Shown here piece after piece: positions 27,760 through 38,238 of a stretch of 64,000 bases of DNA (its first letter is position 1; every line of letters starts with the position of its first letter). The position numbers and the translations under genes are program-made. Below the pieces are notes generated by a model. The model saw only the letters and a program-made list of their open reading frames with translations. It was not told where the DNA came from and did not search any database. Origin of the DNA: Hypericum androsaemum (taxonomy: Eukaryota > Streptophyta > Magnoliopsida > Malpighiales > Hypericaceae); NCBI GenBank assembly GCA_963995505.1, contig OZ023181.1, forward strand, positions 16,860,221 through 16,924,220, read 5' to 3'.

Positions 27760-30704
27760 ATGGAAGCAGATATTACTACTCTTTCCTTGGAGTTCCTTTT
27801 GACCATTATCTTCCTATTTTTGGCCTATTACCTAATCTACAAACCCGGAAAGAACCAAGCCAAAAGCTACAAGCTTCCTCCAAGCCCGCCTTCCTCACTC
27901 CCAATCCTCGGCCACTACCGCCTCTTGGCGGGATCTTCCGTCCCGGTCCACCACGTCATCCACGAGCTCTCCCGGAAGCACGGCCCGATATTCACCCTCC
28001 GGCTCGGGTCCCGGACGATGGTCGTCGTGTCTTCCCCATCCATAGTCCAAGAATGCTTCACCAAGAACGACATCATGTTCGCAAACCGGCCGAGTTTAAT
28101 GGCGGGGAAGCACATGGGGTACGATTACTCCACCATAGGCCAGGCTCCCTACGGCGACCACTGGCGGAACCTGCGCCGCATTGGGGCCATCGAGGTGTTC
28201 TCCGCCCACCGCATCAACGCCTTCCAAAGCATCAGAAAAGACGAGATCAAGAGGCTCGCTCTAAGAATCATCTCACCCGACAATTCTTACAAGCAGGTGG
28301 ATCTGAGGACGGCCATCCGGGACCTGTCGTTCAACATCGTGTCGAGGATGCTCTGCGGGAAGAGGTATCGTTAAGATTTGTTCTAGTATTCTAACTAGAC
28401 TAAAACTCTATTTCTTATTATATAGCATATTGGATTTGGCCATAAGTTGGTTATAGGTCTTTGTTTAATTGGCAATTGTAGATAGGCTTGAGGTGCAGTA
28501 TCACTTATTTTTTATGTAACATGTATTATAGTGAAATCGTCTCGGCCATATGGATGTAGTTTAGTTGATTGAACCACAAATATTATGTAACTTTTTTATT
28601 TTCTATGTATGTTATTATGAGTGTTTCAAATATTTGTGTTTACGCTTCGATATCTTAAAAGGTATTACGGCGAGGATGAGAAAGGAGGAGAAATGGTAGA
28701 AGGGAGGGAGTTCAGGGAGAAGTTGAAGGAGTTCATGTCGTTTGGAGGGGTGTTCAACCCGGGGGACATGTTCCCCGTTTGGAACTGGGTGGCCGGAGTG
28801 GAGAGGAGATTCGTTAAGCTCTTTAAGTGGTATGATGGCTTCTTCCAAGGAATAATTGACGAGTACAAGACGAAGCTCAAGAATGGGTTGAAGAAGGAGA
28901 GCTGCATTGTTGACCACCTTCTCGTCTTACAGGAGTCGCAGCCTGATTATTACACCGATGAATTCATTAAAGGCTTCATCTCGGTACGTTTTTTTGGGTC
29001 AAAGTTTTTCGAAAATTCTGATGCACAAAGTAGACTCAACTACTATGAAATTACCTTTAAAAAATCTTATCGGTTTCTTTGGTCAATATTTGTTTCATCA
29101 TAATACATCATTTACTACATTGACATGACCCCTTTATTTGCCTACCACTCATTTGTGTTTTATCTTTGGTAATCAATTATTTCTAACTATTCCATTGTTA
29201 CAAGTGTCGAAAATATAATTTAAAGTTGCGCCTTAACAAATTGGATTAAAGTTTCAGCACAGATGATTTTTTTTGTGCGCGTCTTCGATGAATTTAGTTT
29301 ACTGAATTTATGTGCATTTCTTAAAATGTGCAGTTCTTTTTTGAGTGGATTCACTCCAAAGTGTAGGAGTTTTTTTTAATATAAATTTTTACACCACAAT
29401 ATTTGTCAGATTATGAACACTGAATTTCCTTAAAATTTAGACCAATTTTTTTTGAAAGGTAAATATTTTACACCTTTTTTTTTTGTGGAAAAGAAGACTA
29501 TATTAAAATAAAAGAAAACAAGCACAAAGAAGTTCTGACAACCTTCCTCTCGCTAATTCCACAATCCGAGCAATCCAAGAGGGGGAGTTCTTGACTTAGT
29601 TACAATGTCAAAGATTGAACTCTTGACCTCCTTAAAATTAAGCAATGCCTATGCCGCTAGGCCAAATGTTCGAAAATTTACACCAATTAAAGTCAAATAA
29701 TATTTTATTCTAGTATAGGGAAAGTGCACCAATTAAAAAAAACTTTAAATAATTGAAGTCGACTACACGAACGTACATGAAAAATTATATTGAGTAATAA
29801 CTCTTAAATGAGATGGTAAATTATTTTTTGTCGAGGTGAGAGTTACTTTAACTTAATTATAAGTGTTAATTTAAAACTTTTAATTCTATCTGATTTGAAG
29901 ACTAATTGTTTCGTTTTAATCAGGAAAATATCTGATTTAGAATGTTCAATTCTAAATTAATTGCAAATTGCAAGTAACTAGGGTGATGGGTAATTGATCA
30001 AGTAAAAACAACCGCTGGTAAAACCATTTAAGCATGTTCCACAATCTCGGTATCTACTTAACGTGAGATGCTTCCTTTTCCAGGTGATGATGTTTGCTGG
30101 AACAGAAACATCGTCCGTGACATTAGAATGGGCAATGTCCAACCTCCTCAACCATCCAGAAATATTGGACAAGGCAAAAGTCGAGATCGACAAGCAAATA
30201 GGGCAAGACCACTTGGTAGACGAAGTGGACCTCCCCAAGCTACCTTATCTCCGGAACATCATTTCCGAGACTCTACGATTACACCCGGCGGCCCCACTTC
30301 TACTCCCGCATATGGCTTCCGATGACTGTCAAGTGGCAGGATACGACATCCCGCGTGGCACGATCCTACTAGTCAACGCGTGGGCTATACACCGGAACCC
30401 AGCCTTGTGGGATGACCCCATTGCTTTCAGACCGGAACGATTTGAGAAGGGAGAGGCTGAGGCCCAAAAGCTTCTTCCGTTTGGGCTGGGTAGGCGGGCA
30501 TGTCCTGGGTCGGGCATGGCCCAACGCATAGTGGGCTTGACTCTGGCCTCACTGATTCAGAGTTTCGATTGGAAAAGAGTAACCGAGGTGGGAGTTGACA
30601 TGGGCGAAGCGAGAGGAGGTGTTACCGTTTACAAGGTGAACTCACTAGAAGCCTTGGCCAAACCACGCCTCGTCCCGAACAAGATTCTGGAATGTGGTAC
30701 TTGA
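27760..30704 (+). CDS. CYP81: Cytochrome P450, CYP81-type, gene 2 (3 exons, intact, extra intron)
   Basis: Exon 1 is 27760-28364, exon 2 is 28662-28983 and exon 3 is 30084-30704, giving 515 residues. Introns are 28365-28661 (phase 2, GTATCG ... AAAAG) and 28984-30083 (phase 0, GTACG ... TTCCAG). Without removal of the first intron the frame stops after GKRYR; with it the protein reads GKRYYGED, as in paralogues. ER anchor about 9-25, hinge [20 protein letters not shown], helix-I AGTETS about 314-319 (Glu where gene 1 has Asp), ETLR about 371-374, PERF, and [10 protein letters not shown] with Cys about 449. The first intron is unusual for this family. No stop or missing motif, so probably active; substrate unknown. 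Confidence 0.9.
28365..28661 (+). other. Additional intron in P450 gene 2 bounded by a 6-bp direct repeat
   Basis: 297 bp, AT-rich, donor AG/GTATCG and acceptor TTAAAAG/G. AGGTAT occurs at both ends (28363-28368 and 28660-28665), each straddling a splice site. The paralogues read straight through this place: AAGCGGTACTAC at about 18494 in gene 1, the same at about 61252 in gene 5, and AAGAGTTACTAC at about 34513 in pseudogene 3. I see no terminal inverted repeats in it. Confidence 0.8.
29475..29676 (-). mobile_element. tRNA-derived SINE in intron 2 of P450 gene 2
   Basis: On the minus strand, TGGCCTAGCGGCAT (29664-29651) fits a Pol III box A. GAGTTCAATC within 29628-29611 fits box B. The element ends in a poly(A) (poly-T at 29475-29484 on the + strand). 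TTTACACC flanks both ends (29467-29474 and 29677-29684), an 8-bp target duplication. About 200 bp is normal for plant SINEs. It lies antisense to the host gene inside the long intron. Confidence 0.8.
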
Positions 30705-31140
30705 ATGGAAGGTGCTTAAGGAGTTATTTGTTGTGTCTATATTATAATATGTAATATCCATGTGAGTAATAAAGAACTTTAGATGTTTCATCTGTTGCTC
30801 CAGGGAGCAACTTTAATGGCGACTCTACGTTCAAGAAACACTTCCTTAGAGTAACTAAAATTGACTTACGTCGTAAAATAATTAGTTAATTAAAAAGAAC
30901 TAGTAACTAAATAATACTAAAAGCCAAACAACATAACTTCAAAGTTTCTTACTAAAAACTATTGACCATCACGATCAGGAAAGAGACAGCAATACCAATA
31001 TCTGTTTTTTTATAACACCGGGACCCGGATATTGGGTCCGGGTGTTAGACAAGGAGCATCAGCGCTCCTGGTGTTAGGCCCGGCTGCCAAGTGGAAAACA
31101 AATAAAATAATAAAAACTGAATTAAACAATGGGGCCGAGC
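30705..31140. other. 3' flank of P450 gene 2 with a GC-rich inverted repeat
   Basis: Mostly AT-rich and non-coding. At about 31012-31047, TAACACCGGGACCC and GGGTCCGGGTGTTA form a hairpin-capable inverted repeat, and GTGTTAGGCCCGG follows nearby. This may be a transposon end, but I could not pair it with another. Confidence 0.45.
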
Positions 31141-31617
31141 CGTGCTCCCGAGAGGTTGACAGCCTCTGACTTGCAGCCTCGGCCTCCAATAGTTTTATAT
31201 TTTTTTTCGGTTTACTTTAATTAGACTTGGCACAATATTATTCGACTAAATAGATTATTAGAATATTATTTGTGTGATTATAAAAATTGAAGTTATTTTT
31301 AACAAAACTAAAAAATAAATGATATAAAAATTTGTAATCTTAATTTTGTTACTTAATTATAATATTTTTTCTTGTTATAATTATGGAATAATCGCTCTCG
31401 TATATTAATTATAATTTATATATAAACAAAAATGATAGTAGATAATATGTGGATGAGAAAAAAATTAATTATTTATTCTGTGACCTAAGTTGGAGTGAGT
31501 TGCTCATGTAGGTAAGAAAATATTTAATTGGGTTAGGTTGAGTTGGGTGTGGATGAGAAAGAAATGAATTGTTTATTTCGTGACCTAAGTTGAGGTGGGT
31601 TGCTGATGCAGATAGTC
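31140..31617. mobile_element. MITE related to the Harbinger derivative at 23.7-24.8 kb
   Basis: Read in reverse, about 31615-31200 matches both ends of the 23725-24800 element: GGTCACGAAATAAA, CTCATCCACATATTATCTACTATCA, TATAACAAG, AACAAAATTAAGATT, TAATCACACAAATAATATT, AATATTGTG. The transposase and ORF1 remnants are lacking. A GC-rich hairpin (GAGGTTGACAGCCTC) sits at the left end in the place of the GC hairpin of the larger element. About 450 bp; ends approximate. Confidence 0.7.
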
Positions 31618-31705
31618 TTGGGAAGTTGATTTGGGTGAAAGAACAGGGGTGACCTTGCATAGGACTACAGCACTCGAGGCCTTGTGTAATGTTGGGGATG
31701 ACAAG
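31618..31705 (+). pseudogene. P450 C-terminal fragment
   Basis: VDLGERTGVTLHRTTALEALC, read from about 31626, matches the last conserved stretch of CYP81-type P450s (gene 2: [21 protein letters not shown]). Nothing upstream is P450-like: the MITE lies right against it. The sequence differs from both intact subgroups, so it is a scrap of a third, lost copy. Confidence 0.7.
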
Positions 31706-31990
31706 AAGAATTTGTTGTCTTTCATTTGGCTTGGACCAGTGGAAGTGACTCAGCCAAAGGACATGTGTGTAGACTTGATCATTGTTCGAATTCTAAAAAA
31801 TTTCACTTTTGAATTCGTATATATCAAAATCTTGAACTGTATTCGATTCATCCAAGAACAAATTTGATAAGAATTATGAACCGTTGAATTTGAATTTATT
31901 TATTAAAAAAAATTATTTTAGGGTTAGAGTTTAAGGTTAGGGTTAAGGTTATGATTTGGTATATAATTGAATTGGATAAAAGGTATACAA

Positions 31991-32417
31991 GGCAAATTAC
32001 TTTTAGGTCCCTGATTTATAGTTTTATTACTCGTAGGTCCCTGAATTTTGAAAATAGTGTATGAGGTCCCTGCTTTTTAAGAAAATATTGGTCTGAGATC
32101 CCTAGTCACTGGATCGGAAATTTTCTTCTGAGATTTTTAAGAAGATCGATTTGGTGACTAGGGACCTCAAACTAATATTATTTTGGGAAAAGTCTACTTT
32201 AGTACTCTGTGGTATCGCCCAAAATCACTTTAGTACCCTGTGGTAAAAAACTGACCAATCGAGTCATACTTATTCCAATTAACATCAAAAAGGGCCTCGG
32301 GCAGCTGCCCGGACCTGCCCGAACCCTGCCCGGGCTACGTGGCCAGCCACTATTTCTGAAAGTTAGGGACTTGCGAGTAATAAAACTATAAAGTAAGAAC
32401 TTGAGAGTAATTTGTCC
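31991..32417. mobile_element. MITE-like element with long terminal inverted repeats
   Basis: The left end GGCAAATTACTTTTAGGTCC and its continuation TATAGTTTTATTACTCG (about 55 bp) are repeated inverted at the right end (CGAGTAATAAAACTATA ... GTAATTTGTCC at 32417). The middle holds the TTTAGTACCCTGTGGTA repeat (from 32188) that is also at 26270. No coding. I could not find a convincing target duplication, so class is uncertain. Confidence 0.65.
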
Positions 32418-32659
32418 TTTTTTATTTAGTCATAAGAATGCTAGAAGATAGAAGGATCCACTTGATTAAGTTGAATAAATGGAACATGAATTCTAGACTC
32501 TAATGGGAGAAAATGCAAGTAGAGACAATAACTTAATATCTATATATTTAGTAATATAAGTTAGAGTTGGATCTCAGGCTAAAAAGTAGCAAATCTCTCT
32601 TTATCAAATGAAAACTATATAGATAATACAATTAAAAATAATAACTTAAATAAAAAGAT

Positions 32660-33070
32660 GCAAATCAACAAATGGTTGCATCTAGCAAAGCTCTCATTTA
32701 GTTTTGCAAAGTTGCAAATCTACATTATTCGCATCCCTCTGCTGGTGCATTTGGAAGGCAAGAAATTGTGTCGTGTTTGATCGTGTCAGCTTCAATGTCG
32801 CGAATCTGCTGCTTCGAGTTTCCAGGTGTCTTTCAGAATGGATATACTGGTCTGGTTTGTCTACTCGGATTAATTCCCAAGATGTACTATTGTATATTAG
32901 TTCTAGGGCGTAGCTATAAGTGTTCCATTTAGTATGTTCTTTCTCTCACTAGGCGTTCTTTGTTTCCTCTTCTGGTATTGTTATGTTTGTTTTCGATTGC
33001 AACTTGTGCAATCCTGAACCTTTTGTACAGCTTTATCCATGGCAAAATATAATATATCTACCTTCAAAAA
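32660..33070 (+). mobile_element. 3' end of a LINE with poly(A) tail
   Basis: Frame 32704-32913 reads FASLCWCIWKARNCVVFDR, the C-terminal segment found after the zinc-binding domain of plant LINE reverse transcriptases. A 3' UTR of about 150 bp ends in an A-rich tail near 33067. The copy is 5'-truncated, as usual for LINEs. Confidence 0.75.
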
Positions 33071-33960
33071 AAGTTTCAATTCTACATAAAGTTAAATAAA
33101 TAGAGTAATTCAGGTTCAAATTAAAAGAACAAAGGGTTTGTAAAGTAGCAAAGATCTATTTTATTGTTTTTGCATTTTTCTAATTATTTTTTGATTTTTT
33201 AGAATTTATTAAAAAATAAAAAAAAAACAAATTCTAATTACCTGTGGTTTTTAGGAATAAATTTACTTTAGTACCACGTAGTTTTGTCAATTTTCACATA
33301 TAATCTCGTGGTTTAATGTATAAAATGCATACATGTGGTTTGATTGGGGCGATCACACTTTGAATTTGGACAAACTCGAATTACAATTCAACTCGAATTT
33401 AAATTATAAAAACTATGATCACGCATTGAAGGATGAATTTTAATATGAATTTATTCTTATGAGCCGGATCAAATCTGAATTAATTTTTAGACAGAACGAA
33501 TACCGAATCGGAGTCAATTCATGTTCACCCTCACATACAATAGACAATTGAATTTCTCAATTACTTCTTTTAATTTTTTGAAATCCTTAATTTATAATTG
33601 AGAGACAAAAATTTACAATTAACCATTAATCTTAGTACAATTCTGATATTCGATGATTATAAAAAAAATATTATGAAATCTTCATCAATTAAAAATACTA
33701 ATTCAATTATATTGTGAGCACTCCAAACTTTTTGAAGTGTTGCAGCTTTTAGTGAAGTTGCCTAACTAAATACATAGATATGCATGAAATTTAATTCCAA
33801 AATTCATTTTGGAATGTGAAGATGCAAATTAATGGGAATCTTTTTGTCATGCAACTTAAGAATTAATGTGAGATTAATTGCCAATAAACATCCTTTTAGA
33901 TGGTCAAAAAGAAGTTTTGTGAGGGTGGACCATCTCCACCAATCCTAACATCACAGAAGA
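33071..33960. other. AT-rich spacer before P450 pseudogene 3
   Basis: No gene seen. About 33240-33350 carries another version of the TTTACTTTAGTACCACGTAG repeat met at 26270 and 32188. The rest is unique, AT-rich sequence. Confidence 0.5.
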
Positions 33961-34200
33961 ATTCCTATTAATTTTCATTAATTCTTAATATAAGACCTGT
34001 CATGTGTGCCTATAAATATATCCATCATCACCCTCTTCATTCCAATAAGGTTATAGTTTCCTAATATGTGTTCATCTTATTTTGGCAGGATAGCAAGACA
34101 ATTAATTTCTCATTAATTATTAACATAAGACCTGCCATATTAGCAAAATTGTGTGTATAAATTTTATCCATCATCACCCTCTTCCAAATAAACAAACACA
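33960..34200 (+). promoter_or_regulatory. Duplicated core promoter upstream of P450 pseudogene 3
   Basis: Two copies about 120 bp apart read CATTAATT(C)TTAA(T/C)ATAAGACCTG then ATCCATCATCACCCTCTTC. The first has TATAAATATATCC (about 34013), the second TATAAATTTTATCC (about 34156). The second precedes the ATG at 34212 by about 55 bp. Gene 2 has only one such copy. Confidence 0.6.
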
Positions 34201-35008
34201 AAACCATCGCCATGGAAGCAAATATTGGAAATCTTTCCCCAGAGCTCTTTTTGTCCATCGTCTTCCCTTTTTTGGCTTATTGCTTAATCTACAAGTTCAG
34301 AAAGAACCAAACCAAAAGCTTCAAGCTTCCTCCAAGCCCGCCTTCCAAGCTCCCAATCCTTGGCCACTACCACCTCGTCGCGCGATTTTCCGTCCCGGTC
34401 CACTTCGTCATCCACGGGCTCTCCCAGAAGCATGGCCCGATATTCACCCTCCGGCTCGGGGCGATGACGAGGATGCTCGTTTCAACATCGTGACGAGGAT
34501 GCTCTGCGGGAAGAGTTACTACGGCGAGGAGGAGGGGCCCGAAGAGGTGGAAGGAAGGAAATTCCGGGGACAAGTTGAATGAGTTCCCGTCGTTTGGTGG
34601 GGTGTTCAATCCCGGGAACATGTTCCCGGTTTGGAATTGGGTGGCGGGAGTGGAGAGGAAGTTCGTTAAGCTCTCCAACTAGTTCGATGGCTTCTTCCAA
34701 TCGACAATCGATGAGTACAGGAAGAAGCTCAGGGATGAGTTGAAGAATGAGAGCTGCATTGTCCACCACCTTCTCGCCTTGCATGAGTCACAGCCTGATT
34801 ATTACACCGAAGAATTCATCATAGGTTTCATCATGGTTCGTCATTTCATTTCGTGTAAGATATCATATATAGAGTCTAGTATTGGCGCTTTATTTTAGGG
34901 AGACTTCTCAATAATACTTTTATATTTGTGATGTTTAAATCAAAGTCCTTGTTAGATTTATTCGAAATTTCATATCATTTGCAACAACTATCATTCATCA
35001 TTTATTAA

Positions 35009-36969
35009 TGTTAGGAATTCAGCAATTAGGGAACAAGATCGCACAAAGAACACGGAACAAGAGAATTACATGGTTCGGCCTAATGCCTACATCCACGGGG
35101 AGAAAGGAGAACTTTTATTGATGAGTTTCCGAGCCACAAAGCCATACAAAATCTTAGGGTAACATGCCTTTATATAGAGGCAAATCCTTGTTGTACAAGT
35201 AACATATCTAGGTCTAATTAGGAGTCCAGAATCTAGTCAGAATAGGAATAGGAATAGGAAATAAGTCTTTCCTATTTCTCGCCATCCCAACAATCTCCAC
35301 CTTGGCGAGAAATCATCTCGTGGAAGAACCATGGAGCTCCACCCGAACTTCAACAAACTCCACCTTGACAAAACACCACCCCATGAAGAACCATGAGATC
35401 TTGCAAAACCAATCCAACTCCACCGACTCCATCTCGGACCATAGATAACTGCATCAATAAGACCATCTCAACTTTCTCTTCACCTTTTGTTCAATCACTT
35501 GGAGCCAGCCCCCAAGCTCGAGCTTCTGAGCTTGCTTGGCCTATTCTCTCCAACCTCCATCGAACTCCAACTAGCAAGTCCACCTGCTGAACCAAACTTG
35601 TGACCAATAGATGCGCTCTCTATTTTCCGGTCAACCCCATGCTCCGCAACCTCGAACTGCTTCTCCGCTGGACCTTCTTGCTTCATACCAATGCTACATG
35701 CCATAGCATATAAAGGGCAACCTTTTATTCTACTAAGTAGAACCCTCGACATGCCTCGAACTCTACTGTTCGGCCTTGAGTGAGATACCCGATTCGCCCG
35801 TGGTATCACCAATGGCTTCGCATGCCCAATGCAAAACCTATCCAACACCTTTAACGTGCACGTCCCTTTAGACAACAATAGCAGGGCACAGCTAACAATG
35901 CTTCTTCGAGACAACCATGGCTCTTTGCCAACCATGCCTCCACGAAACAACCATAGCTTGCTATCCATGTCTCCGCGAATCCCAACTACACTCAAACCAT
36001 CCATGTCAAGCCTTTGCTCCCTCATACGAACCAACCTCATATGACCTGAGCTTTTGCCAACTCCTTCAGACCCATTGATGTGACTCCACCTACAATAATA
36101 TTCCCCACTAACCTGTAGGTATTTCCTTTCACCCTTCATCCCTACCATCGCATCCTTCTCCACCTTCATTAGCATACCTTTATAACTATCATTGTTATAA
36201 TTCAAGGTCCATAACAAAAAGAGATTACCAGGATGCATTGGACTTGACGAGATAGAAAACCAGTCACCATCCGACCCGTCTGAACATGTGGCCATGGCTG
36301 TGGATGCCGATCCCTCCTCGTTGTCTTGATTCCCAGTTCGTCCTGGATAGTCCCCTTCATGTGCCCTTCTTCGCACTTGAAGCCACTTCCATTGAACTTC
36401 TTTGACTCCGACCTGGATCCTCTTCCACAACCCAGCTGGTGGCTCCTCATCATCCGCCAAGCACAAGCGAATCTTCACTACCGCCTTGGCCTCCAACTCT
36501 TCCCACTCTTGCTCCTCCATCTTCTCGGACTTCTTCTCCGAGAGCGCGATGACCATCCCTTGCTGCACGAGGAGATCGTTGACACGCCTTTGCCATAACC
36601 TGAAATTCAACGAACCATCGAACTTCACAAGAGCAAACTTCGCGCCGTGATCCGACATCCTCCAACCTTAGCTCTTGATACCACTTGTTAGGAATTCAGC
36701 AATTAGGGAACAAAATCGCACAAAGAACACGGAACAAGAGAATTACGTGGTTCGGCCTAATGCCTACATCCACGGGGAGAAAGGAGAACTTTTATTGATG
36801 AGTTTCCGAGCCACAAAGCCATACAAAACCTTAGGGTAACATGCCTTTATATAGAGGCAAACCCTTGTTGTACAAGTAACATATCTAGGTCTAATTAGGA
36901 GTCGAGAATCTAGTCAGAATAGGAATAGGAATAGGAAATAAGTCTTTCCTATTTCTCGCCATCCCAACA
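35009..36969 (-). mobile_element. Non-autonomous Copia element with 284-bp LTRs
   Basis: LTRs at 35009-35292 and 36686-36969 are both 284 bp with about five differences. ATTAA flanks both sides (35004-35008 and 36970-36974), a perfect 5-bp target duplication. On the minus strand the right LTR is followed by TGGTATCAAGAGC (tRNA-iMet primer site variant) and the left LTR is preceded by GCCAAGGTGGAGAT (Copia polypurine tract). The LTR has a TATATAAAG box on that strand. The 1.4-kb interior has gag-like coding only. It inserted into the intron of P450 pseudogene 3. Confidence 0.93.
35495..36658 (-). CDS. Truncated Copia gag ORF (387 aa) of the non-autonomous element
   Basis: ATG at 36658 soon follows the primer site. 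Residues about 1-75 (KFDGSLNFRLWQRRVNDLLVQQG ... KIRLCLADDEEP) match the start of plant Copia gag (UBN2-type). The remaining about 300 residues match nothing I know and have no zinc knuckle, protease, RT or integrase. The frame is open to 35495, just before the polypurine tract. Such gag-start plus filler ORFs occur in internally deleted elements. Whether it is translated is unknown. Confidence 0.65.
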   Translation of the reverse strand: MSDHGAKFALVKFDGSLNFRLWQRRVNDLLVQQGMVIALSEKKSEKMEEQEWEELEAKAVVKIRLCLADDEEPPAGLWKRIQVGVKEVQWKWLQVRRRAHEGDYPGRTGNQDNEEGSASTAMATCSDGSDGDWFSISSSPMHPGNLFLLWTLNYNNDSYKGMLMKVEKDAMVGMKGERKYLQVSGEYYCRWSHINGSEGVGKSSGHMRLVRMREQRLDMDGLSVVGIRGDMDSKLWLFRGGMVGKEPWLSRRSIVSCALLLLSKGTCTLKVLDRFCIGHAKPLVIPRANRVSHSRPNSRVRGMSRVLLSRIKGCPLYAMACSIGMKQEGPAEKQFEVAEHGVDRKIESASIGHKFGSAGGLASWSSMEVGENRPSKLRSSSLGAGSK

Positions 36970-38238
36970 ATTAAGTTGACCTGACCACTTTATTTTCCTA
37001 CCATTCATTTGTGTTGGAAATTAATTATTTCTAACTATTTCCTTGCCATATTAGGTTTATTGTGATGTTTAAATTAAGTTGAACGATAGTTAATGTTTAA
37101 TTATTAAGTTGATGTTTAAATTCAAGACCTTATTAGGTTTATTTGAAATTAATTATCTTTGGATTAATGTTTCAAAACAAAAGGGTAGACAAAAAAAGTA
37201 TACTCAATTTCAACAGAACTTTATACAATTTTCGGCCAACTACACGAACGTACATAAAAAATTAATTTCGACTTGCACGTAAAAAGTATGTTGAGTACTA
37301 CTAGTGTAATCGATCAAGTACAGACAACGGTTGATAGACAATTTAAGAGTGTTTCAAAATTTTAGTATTTTTTTTGCACAATAAAATTTTATTACTCACA
37401 ACGAAAAATACAAGAATAAGCTACACTTATAACCTATGTAATTACATAACTAAGGTATTACATGTTCTAACTTAGATAATACATTAGTCATTTTCTCCAA
37501 TTGATCGCCAAATTAGACTATCTATTTCAACACAATGTTGTCGGCTTTGCAAAATCATTACAATCTCAGTATCTACTTAATGTGAAATGCTTTCTTTTGA
37601 ATTCTGATGTAACCCCTTACAATAAATTCAGTGTTTTTCATGTGATGTTGTTTGCTGGGACAGAAACATCCGCCGTGGCGTTAGAATGGGCAATGAACAA
37701 CTTTTTCAACCATCCAGATATATTGGATAATTGGACAAAGCCGAGATCGACAAGCAAATAGGGGAAGACCACGTGGTGGACGAAGTGGATCTCGTCAGGC
37801 TACTTATCTCCGTAACATTATTTCTGAGACTCTCTGGTTACACATACCGTCCCCACATTTAGTCCCGCATATGGCGTCCGACATCCCGCGTGGCACGATC
37901 CTACTTGTCAACGCGTGGGCCATACACCGCGACCCAACCTTGTGGGATGACCCCAATACTTTCAGGCTCGAGTGGTTCGAGAAAGGAGAGGCCGAGGCCC
38001 AGAAGCTTATTGCATTTGGGCTGGGCAGGCGGGCAAGTCTTGGGACAGACATGGCCCAATGCGTAGTGGGTTTGACTCTGGCGTTAATGATCCAATGTTT
38101 CCACTGGGAGAGAGTAACCGAGGCAGGAGTTGGCATGGATAAAGCAAGAGTATGCGTATCATTCAGAAAGTAAACACGCTCGAACCCTCGACTAAACCAT
38201 GCCTCGTCGCTAAGAAGATTCTGGAATGTGATACTTGA

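Larger units (their letters stand above)
34212..38238 (+). pseudogene. Cytochrome P450 pseudogene 3 (CYP81-type, gene 2 subgroup)
   Basis: The start (MEANIGNLSPELFLSIVFPFLAY) and hinge match gene 2. After TLRLGA about 330 bp of exon 1 is deleted, with a 13-bp word GACGAGGATGCTC left twice. The remainder to about 34838 is frameshifted and has a TAG (LSN* at about 34680). The intron holds a Copia insertion (35009-36969). Exon 2 starts about 37642, where the acceptor AG has become AT. Damage in exon 2: a frameshift near 37735, ETLR changed to ETLW, PERF changed to LEWF, and heme loop GRRASLG with Cys replaced by Ser. Clearly non-functional. The codons GK-SYYGE at 34513 are continuous, without gene 2's extra intron. 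Confidence 0.93.

Noticed and set aside
27663..28394. 243-codon + frame overlapping exon 1 of P450 gene 2
   Set aside because: It is an alternative frame over the P450 exon; the 27760 frame carries all P450 motifs and the anchor.
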